In this document: in pieces, positions 15,377-19,296 of the stretch
Layout: every line of letters starts with the position of its first letter
Numbering within the stretch: the stretch's first letter is position 1
NCBI GenBank assembly: GCA_002305205.1
Contig: DBQJ01000020.1
Location: 26,248 to 45,543 of the forward strand
Source: a candidate division WWE3 bacterium UBA1397
GTDB taxonomy: Bacteria > Patescibacteriota > WWE3 > UBA101185 > UBA10185
Length of the DNA: 19,296 nt
Direction: 5' to 3'
The notes under the pieces: generated by a model
What the model saw: only the letters and a program-made list of their open reading frames with translations
Told to the model about the DNA's origin: nothing
Databases searched by the model: none
Made by a program: the position numbers and the translations under genes

Positions 15377-16156
15377 ATGAACTTTGAGCCAAAGAAACAT
15401 TTAGGCCAAAACTTTCTTCTGGATACAGACATAATTAGAAGTATCATTGATAGTATTAATTTGGAAGACGGGGAGGAGTTTATTGAAATAGGTCCCGGAC
15501 ATGGTGTTTTAACTCAAATGGCTGTTTCACGTATCAAGGGGAAAGACAAGAAAATATATGCCGTAGAAATAGATGAAAGATTCTGCCGTAAACTGGAAAC
15601 AATGTTCTTGGAAGATCCCGGAATCATCATTATTTGCAAGGATGTGCTTGATTATTTACCTGAATTTTCCCCCAAAGGAGAGTTTAAAATATTTGGCTCG
15701 CTTCCTTATTACATTACATCTCCGATAATACACGGAGTAATAAAAATGAAGAAGCAACCAAAGCAGTGTGTATTTCTAATTCAAAAGGAAGTAGCAGAAA
15801 AGATAAACTGTAAAGCGCCGGATTCTTCGTACTTATCCTCATTTGTGCAAACATTCTATGAAGTTGCTTACCTAGGAAAAGTTCCCGCAGATAGATTTGA
15901 TCCAAAACCGGAAGTAGATGGTGGAATAATCTCTCTTGAGAGAAAAAATATTTCATATAATTCTGATTTTGTATCCAAATATGAAGGTTTTCTGCACAAA
16001 GCGTATTCCCATCCCAGAAAAATGCTAAATAAGATATTTACCAAGGAAGAGTTGGAGAAGGGGGGAATAAACCCCTCAATAAGAGCGCAAAATCTTGATT
16101 CCCAGCAGTGGCTGAATTTCTTCAGTAAACTAAATCCTGCATTATATGAGATTTAG
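15377..16156 (+). CDS. rsmA: 16S rRNA dimethyladenosine transferase KsgA/RsmA
   Basis: A 259-residue S-adenosylmethionine methyltransferase that dimethylates two adjacent adenines near the 3' end of 16S rRNA. Motifs: HLGQNFL (8-14), EIGPGHG (37-43, cofactor loop), AVEIDE (62-67) and GSLPYYITSP (107-116). The last is motif IV, normally N-L-P-Y/F; here the Asn is a Ser. The basic C-terminal domain has KAYSHPRKMLNK, usual in the family. ATG 15377 is chosen because family similarity starts at once and a TATAAT lies just upstream; the frame is open from 15353. Its end overlaps the glycosyltransferase start by 11 bases. Confidence 0.94.
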   Translation: MNFEPKKHLGQNFLLDTDIIRSIIDSINLEDGEEFIEIGPGHGVLTQMAVSRIKGKDKKIYAVEIDERFCRKLETMFLEDPGIIIICKDVLDYLPEFSPKGEFKIFGSLPYYITSPIIHGVIKMKKQPKQCVFLIQKEVAEKINCKAPDSSYLSSFVQTFYEVAYLGKVPADRFDPKPEVDGGIISLERKNISYNSDFVSKYEGFLHKAYSHPRKMLNKIFTKEELEKGGINPSIRAQNLDSQQWLNFFSKLNPALYEI

Positions 16157-16958
16157 TATTATCATACCCACACTGAATGAAGAAAGGTACATAGGCGACC
16201 TTTTAAAGTGTTTATCTACCCAAACATTTAGAAATTTTGAAGTATTGATTATAGATGCTAAATCCAGGGATAAAACAAAGGATGTTGTACTAAAGTATGA
16301 GGAAAGCTTAAACATCAGATTTATAGAATCTCCAAAGAAAAGTATATCTTATCAGAGAAACTTGGGGGCAAAATTATCTTCATACGATGATTTAATATTC
16401 TTTGATGCAGATGTAACAATAGAACCGCAGTTTATTAATAAAGTTATGGAGCATATTAAAAAGAACAATCCGGATTTATTATGTTGTTGGTTCAATCCTA
16501 TATCAAAAAGGGTAGATGATAAATTCTATTTTCAGATGACAAACAGTTATTTGGAAGCAGTGAAAAAAATATCTCCTAGAGGAGGAGGTGCTTTTATGTA
16601 TATTAAAAAGAAACCCTTTTTCAATATAGGTGGTTTTCCCGAAGATATAGTATTAGGTGAAGATTATGAATTAGTTAGAAGAATGAACAAGGAGGGATAT
16701 AAATATAGTTTGATTAAAGATCCCAGAATAAACGTATCCGTAAGACGTTTTGACAAGCAGGGAAGAATTCCTTACATCATTAATATACTATTTGCCGATC
16801 TATTAGTCCTTCTAAAAGGACCTATAAAAGATAACAGGGTTATTAAATATGAATTCGGTAATTTTAACGAAGAAATATTATCAAAAAATAGAAATAAAAA
16901 TAAGATGCATAAAAGAAAAAAGACAGCAAAGAATATTTCCTGGAAGAAGATAAAATAG
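16146..16958 (+). CDS. Family 2 glycosyltransferase
   Basis: A 270-residue GT-A fold enzyme. The start FSIIIPTLNEERYIGDLL (3-20) is the nucleotide-sugar-binding strand and helix, the DAD metal motif lies at 87-89 in FFDADV, and GEDYELVRR (171-179) carries the catalytic-base acidic pair. A short hydrophobic stretch (about 209-223) may touch the membrane. The C-terminal ~25 residues are very rich in Lys, Arg and Asn. It probably adds a sugar to an envelope or lipid-linked acceptor; donor and acceptor cannot be read from sequence. It overlaps ksgA by 11 bases, so the two are co-translated, and envelope genes follow downstream. Confidence 0.88.
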   Translation: MRFSIIIPTLNEERYIGDLLKCLSTQTFRNFEVLIIDAKSRDKTKDVVLKYEESLNIRFIESPKKSISYQRNLGAKLSSYDDLIFFDADVTIEPQFINKVMEHIKKNNPDLLCCWFNPISKRVDDKFYFQMTNSYLEAVKKISPRGGGAFMYIKKKPFFNIGGFPEDIVLGEDYELVRRMNKEGYKYSLIKDPRINVSVRRFDKQGRIPYIINILFADLLVLLKGPIKDNRVIKYEFGNFNEEILSKNRNKNKMHKRKKTAKNISWKKIK

Positions 16959-17085
16959 TATGACCCGAACGAGCTCTCCAGTACTTATTTATACCAAAAG
17001 ACAAGAGCCCATCCGGGTCGTCTCTCTTTTTACCCTCATCCCAAATAGGACGAGAAATTGTACTAACCACTAAAAACTATCCTAT
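16955..17085 (-). ncRNA. Candidate structured RNA (minus strand), or terminator of the plus-strand operon
   Basis: The longest gene-free stretch holds several inverted repeats. GACCCG (16962-16967) pairs perfectly with CGGGTC (17014-17019); GAGCTCT (16971-16977) with AGAGCCC (17004-17010); CTCATCC (17035-17041) with GGACGAG (17048-17054); CCAGTAC (16978-16984) with GTACTAA (17060-17066). Read on the plus strand the last three pairings contain A-C or C-A mismatches; on the minus strand every one of these becomes a G-U pair. This favours a minus-strand RNA. The last pairing crosses the first two, so it would form a pseudoknot. A T-run on the plus strand (17026-17031) after the first stem also allows a terminator for the glycosyltransferase operon. 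I do not recognise tRNA, 5S, SRP, tmRNA or RNase P signatures. Confidence 0.4.
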
Positions 17086-17096
17086 AAATAAATAAA

Positions 17097-17102
17097 AGTC
17101 AA
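17097..17102 (-). promoter_or_regulatory. Possible -35 box for the minus-strand RNA
   Basis: On the minus strand TTGACT (five of six matches to the -35 consensus) lies 15 bases before GATAGT and 17 before TAGTTT. Either would start a transcript entering the structured region. The -10 matches are mediocre. Confidence 0.3.
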
Positions 17103-17105
17103 TGT

Positions 17106-17111
17106 TATACT
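17106..17111 (+). promoter_or_regulatory. -10 box (TATACT) six bases before the first FemAB gene
   Basis: TATACT is followed by six bases and the ATG at 17118, the same spacing as the TATAAT before ksgA. It predicts a leaderless transcript for the FemAB pair. No -35 is obvious in the AT-rich DNA upstream. Confidence 0.45.
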
Positions 17112-17117
17112 CCATTC

Positions 17118-18053
17118 ATGTTTAAGCACGTACTACAATCTGAGCTATGGCAGGAATTTAAGAATTCATTCGGCACGCCCGCAATTATGTCCGGAGGTGT
17201 CTTGTATACAAAACATAAAATACCATTTACTAATTACTATTATGCATATAGTCCCAGGGTTAATCCATTCTCTATAGATTTTGATACCCTGCGTTCCTCA
17301 TTGGAAGGAAACCAATGTGTCGCCATACATTTTGATGTTCCCAATATTATTAAAAATACAGAGGAAGAACTACAGGCACAGCAGATATTCCGTTCTCGCT
17401 GTACTAAATCTATGAGAGAGGAATTTGCTAAAGCTAATTTCCTTTTGGATTTAAATCAGAGCGAGGATATCATTCTTCAGAATATGCACAATAAACAAAG
17501 ATATAATATTAATTATTCAATAAAGAAAGGTGTTAAAGTTAGAAAAGCAGAAGGAGAAAGTGATTTTAATATTTTTTACTCCTTGTATAGAGAAACTGGT
17601 AACAGACAGGGATTTTATTTCCGTTCGGAAAAATATTTAAAAAAGGTATGGGAAATATTTTCCAGAGACAATTCATGCGATATATTGATAGCAGAATATG
17701 AAGGTAAACCGCTTTCCTCCTGGATGTTAATTACATACGATAACATACTTTACTATCCTTATGGAGGATCAACAGAGAATATGAAAAATCTTCAAGCAAA
17801 CTGTTTGATCGGATGGGAAGCTATAAAATACGGAAAATTAAAAGGCTGTTCAATTTTTGATATGTGGGGAGCTTCTGAGGATTTAAATGATACAAAAGAC
17901 CCCTATTTCGGATTTTCACAATTTAAGGCTAAGTATGGGGGGAAACATGTATTATATATGGATTCCTTTGATTTTATTCTCAACCCCCCTGCTTATAAAA
18001 TGTTCAACCTAGCTAATAATTTGAGATGGAAGGTGCTGAATCTTCTTAGGTAA
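17118..18053 (+). CDS. FemAB-like (peptidoglycan bridge / GNAT-fold) acyltransferase 1
   Basis: A 311-residue protein of the FemABX type, made of two GNAT-like halves. Visible signatures are KQRYNINYSIKKGVKVR (126-142), the YPYGGS turn (213-218) followed by a helix with GWEAIKYG, FDMWG (247-251) and FSQFKAKYGG (266-275), which correspond to the family's Y-x-Y-G-G-S and FK-xx-FGG patterns. FemX-type enzymes add amino acids from aminoacyl-tRNA to lipid II stem peptides; other members act on other acceptors. It begins 159 bases after the glycosyltransferase, with its own -10 box, and the second FemAB gene follows after one base. The coiled-coil arm of staphylococcal FemA/FemB is not apparent. 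Substrate unknown. Confidence 0.88.
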   Translation: MFKHVLQSELWQEFKNSFGTPAIMSGGVLYTKHKIPFTNYYYAYSPRVNPFSIDFDTLRSSLEGNQCVAIHFDVPNIIKNTEEELQAQQIFRSRCTKSMREEFAKANFLLDLNQSEDIILQNMHNKQRYNINYSIKKGVKVRKAEGESDFNIFYSLYRETGNRQGFYFRSEKYLKKVWEIFSRDNSCDILIAEYEGKPLSSWMLITYDNILYYPYGGSTENMKNLQANCLIGWEAIKYGKLKGCSIFDMWGASEDLNDTKDPYFGFSQFKAKYGGKHVLYMDSFDFILNPPAYKMFNLANNLRWKVLNLLR

Positions 18054-18054
18054 T

Positions 18055-18960
18055 ATGATTGAAATAATTCAAGACATCAGACAAAGTGATAATTGGGGGA
18101 AATATTTAAATTCAATAGGATGGGATATATTCAGAACCCCCGGAGGAGTATTAATGGCCTATAAAAAAATGCTGGGGAGGAGTTTTATTAAAATACAAAA
18201 ACCAAAAGTACTTAGTGAAGAGGATATAAAAGAGATAGATGAATTTGCTAAAAAGAAGAAATATTTTTTGGTTAAATTAGAACCCATGCCCGGTCAAGAT
18301 GAAACTCTGTTATCCAAGTTTGGTTTCCTAAAAAGTTATACCCCGCTTTCTGTTCCTTCAACCATGTACATTGATCTAACTAAAAGTGAAGCAGATCTTT
18401 GGAATAATGTATCCCACAGTGGTAAGTATTCAATTCATAGAGCTGAGAGGGAAGGTGTGCAGATAAGGTATTATGAGAATCCCACGGAGGAAGCTCTCTC
18501 TTCTTTCTATGAGATATTTGCACAAACTGCTGTACGTCAGAAGTTTTATAAACTCCCCTTTTCTGAAGTGTTGTCCCGATCAAAATCCTTTGGCAGGAAA
18601 TCTCACTTGGTAAATGCATATAACAATAAAGGAGAGTTAATGAGCGGCAAATTATTCCTAGGGCATAATGATTTGGTATTGTATTCCATAGGAGGTACTG
18701 CTGATGCCGGAAGAAAGACGAAGATCGGATACGAACTTTTATGGAAAGCGGTTATTTATTTAAAAAGTACAGGTTATAAAACTCTGGATTTGGAGGGAGT
18801 GGATGATTCCAGATTTCCATTCTTTACCTCTCACTGGGCCGGCTTTACTCATTTCAAAGAAAAATTCGGAGGGGAGATTGTTAGATTTCCCCATCCATAT
18901 ATTAAATACTCGAGCAAGCTGCTAGTAGCTCTAAGTAAAATAATTACACTTCCCATATAG
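18055..18960 (+). CDS. FemAB-like (peptidoglycan bridge / GNAT-fold) acyltransferase 2
   Basis: A 301-residue paralogue of the preceding protein. It keeps the same landmarks: GKYSIHRAEREGVQIR (123-138), YSIGGTADAGR (210-220) followed by the GYELLWKAVIYLK helix, LDLEGV (244-249) and FTHFKEKFGGE (264-274). The two proteins differ greatly elsewhere, so this is an old duplication or two separate family lines rather than a fresh copy. One base separates the genes, so they share a transcript and may add successive residues to the same acceptor, as FemX/A/B do in staphylococci; that pairing is inference. A 24-base gap separates its stop from the convergent nuclease gene. Confidence 0.87.
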   Translation: MIEIIQDIRQSDNWGKYLNSIGWDIFRTPGGVLMAYKKMLGRSFIKIQKPKVLSEEDIKEIDEFAKKKKYFLVKLEPMPGQDETLLSKFGFLKSYTPLSVPSTMYIDLTKSEADLWNNVSHSGKYSIHRAEREGVQIRYYENPTEEALSSFYEIFAQTAVRQKFYKLPFSEVLSRSKSFGRKSHLVNAYNNKGELMSGKLFLGHNDLVLYSIGGTADAGRKTKIGYELLWKAVIYLKSTGYKTLDLEGVDDSRFPFFTSHWAGFTHFKEKFGGEIVRFPHPYIKYSSKLLVALSKIITLPI

Positions 18961-18984
18961 ATAAAAGATAGATTTGGGAATTAA

Positions 18985-19296
18985 CTAGGATTTAAATGTG
19001 TGGGGGCATATACTCCTATAATCACAGAATGCACAATGCATTCCCGGAGTTGCCTCAAAATTACCTTCTTTCATTTCATTAACAATTTCTTCTACTTCTT
19101 CGGTTAGTTTTTCGAGCTGAGATTCATTTCTGACTGTAGATAATTTCTCCCCATGTTCAACGTAATATAAAGAAAGAATCTTTGGATTTAATCCCAGCGA
19201 TTCCTTTGCAGCAATAGCGTATATGGTTACCTGATTGTCGTTATCTACTTCCTTCTGATCCTTTATTCCCCCTGTTTTATAATCAATAATTTCTAC
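18985..19296 (-). CDS. PD-(D/E)XK nuclease with C-terminal Cys cluster (RecB/AddB/Cas4 type), C-terminal part
   Basis: An open frame enters at the right edge and ends at TAG (18987-18985), giving 103 residues of C-terminus. The segment begins with VEIIDYKTGG, the catalytic strand of PD-(D/E)XK nucleases of the RecB-like group (D and the K of the D-x-K motif). After a helical region with NQVTIYAIAA comes HCAFCDYRSICPH, a CxxC-x5-C pattern that in this group holds a 4Fe-4S cluster with an upstream fourth Cys. The N-terminal part is outside the window, so it may be a lone nuclease or the tail of a UvrD-like helicase-nuclease. The true start cannot be given. Confidence 0.88.
   Translation of the reverse strand, partial: VEIIDYKTGGIKDQKEVDNDNQVTIYAIAAKESLGLNPKILSLYYVEHGEKLSTVRNESQLEKLTEEVEEIVNEMKEGNFEATPGMHCAFCDYRSICPHTFKS

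Noticed and set aside
16962..17019. tRNA or 5S rRNA gene
   Set aside because: The outer 6-bp stem and a GTTCG on the minus strand look tRNA-like, but no T-arm or anticodon arm can be formed in the right place, and 5S loop sequences are absent.
16864..17070. Minus-strand open frame of 68 codons over the structured region
   Set aside because: Its second half is antisense to the Lys-rich glycosyltransferase tail and reads as Phe/Tyr/Ser runs; the first half is explained by the inverted repeats. No start signal.
1..19296. Alternative genetic code with TGA read as an amino acid
   Set aside because: TGA closes several genes at natural ends (pilN-like, 62-aa protein, TPI, S20, helicase), and no conserved protein needs TGA read-through.
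1..19296. Mobile elements, CRISPR arrays or phage genes
   Set aside because: No transposase or integrase motifs, no regularly spaced direct repeats and no phage proteins were seen on either strand.

Overview
The window is AT-rich, very gene-dense and uses short or overlapping gene junctions (TPI/LCP and pilN/pilO share ATGA overlaps; pgk/ferredoxin share TAATG). TGA is used as a normal stop, so the genetic code is standard. Several housekeeping enzymes are compact compared with well-known homologues (PGK 321 aa, TPI 223 aa, thioredoxin 88 aa, HolA-like 233 aa), few genes have a clear Shine-Dalgarno sequence, and a sortase, an LCP protein, FemAB-like proteins and type IV pilus parts occur together. 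This suggests a Candidate Phyla Radiation (Patescibacteria) genome, perhaps of the Katanobacteria (WWE3)/Microgenomates kind. That placement is inference from gene style, not from a marker phylogeny.

Layout. (1) 1-3578, minus strand: murJ, lepA and the start of an unknown gene cut by the window edge. (2) 3607-5671, plus strand: rpsT (S20) followed with overlaps by pilN-like and pilO-like genes, a 62-residue membrane protein and a protein ending in a VPATG sortase-type motif plus a membrane segment. (3) 5678-12365, minus strand, in transcription order: thioredoxin, GAPDH, PGK, a single-cluster ferredoxin-like protein, a short protein of the aldehyde ferredoxin oxidoreductase (AOR) family, TPI, LCP protein, HolA-like subunit and sortase. 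(4) 12434-16958, plus strand: D,D-carboxypeptidase, UvrD/PcrA helicase, KsgA and a family 2 glycosyltransferase. (5) 16955-17085: a non-coding stretch whose inverted repeats pair best as a minus-strand RNA. (6) 17118-18960, plus strand: two FemAB-like genes in tandem. (7) 18985-19296, minus strand: the C-terminal part of a PD-(D/E)XK nuclease with a Cys cluster.

How the genes work together. Two themes dominate. One is lower glycolysis from triose phosphate to 3-phosphoglycerate (TPI, GAPDH, PGK), into which an AOR-family fragment and a ferredoxin are inserted; this is the best candidate for a little-described system. The other is the cell envelope: MurJ lipid II flippase, D,D-carboxypeptidase, FemAB pair, LCP glycopolymer ligase, sortase with a nearby likely substrate, and part of a type IV pilus platform. 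DNA upkeep (HolA, UvrD, nuclease) and translation (LepA, S20, KsgA) fill the rest. No insertion sequence, CRISPR array, tRNA or rRNA gene was recognised. No gap between genes exceeds 300 bases; the longest is 16959-17117.
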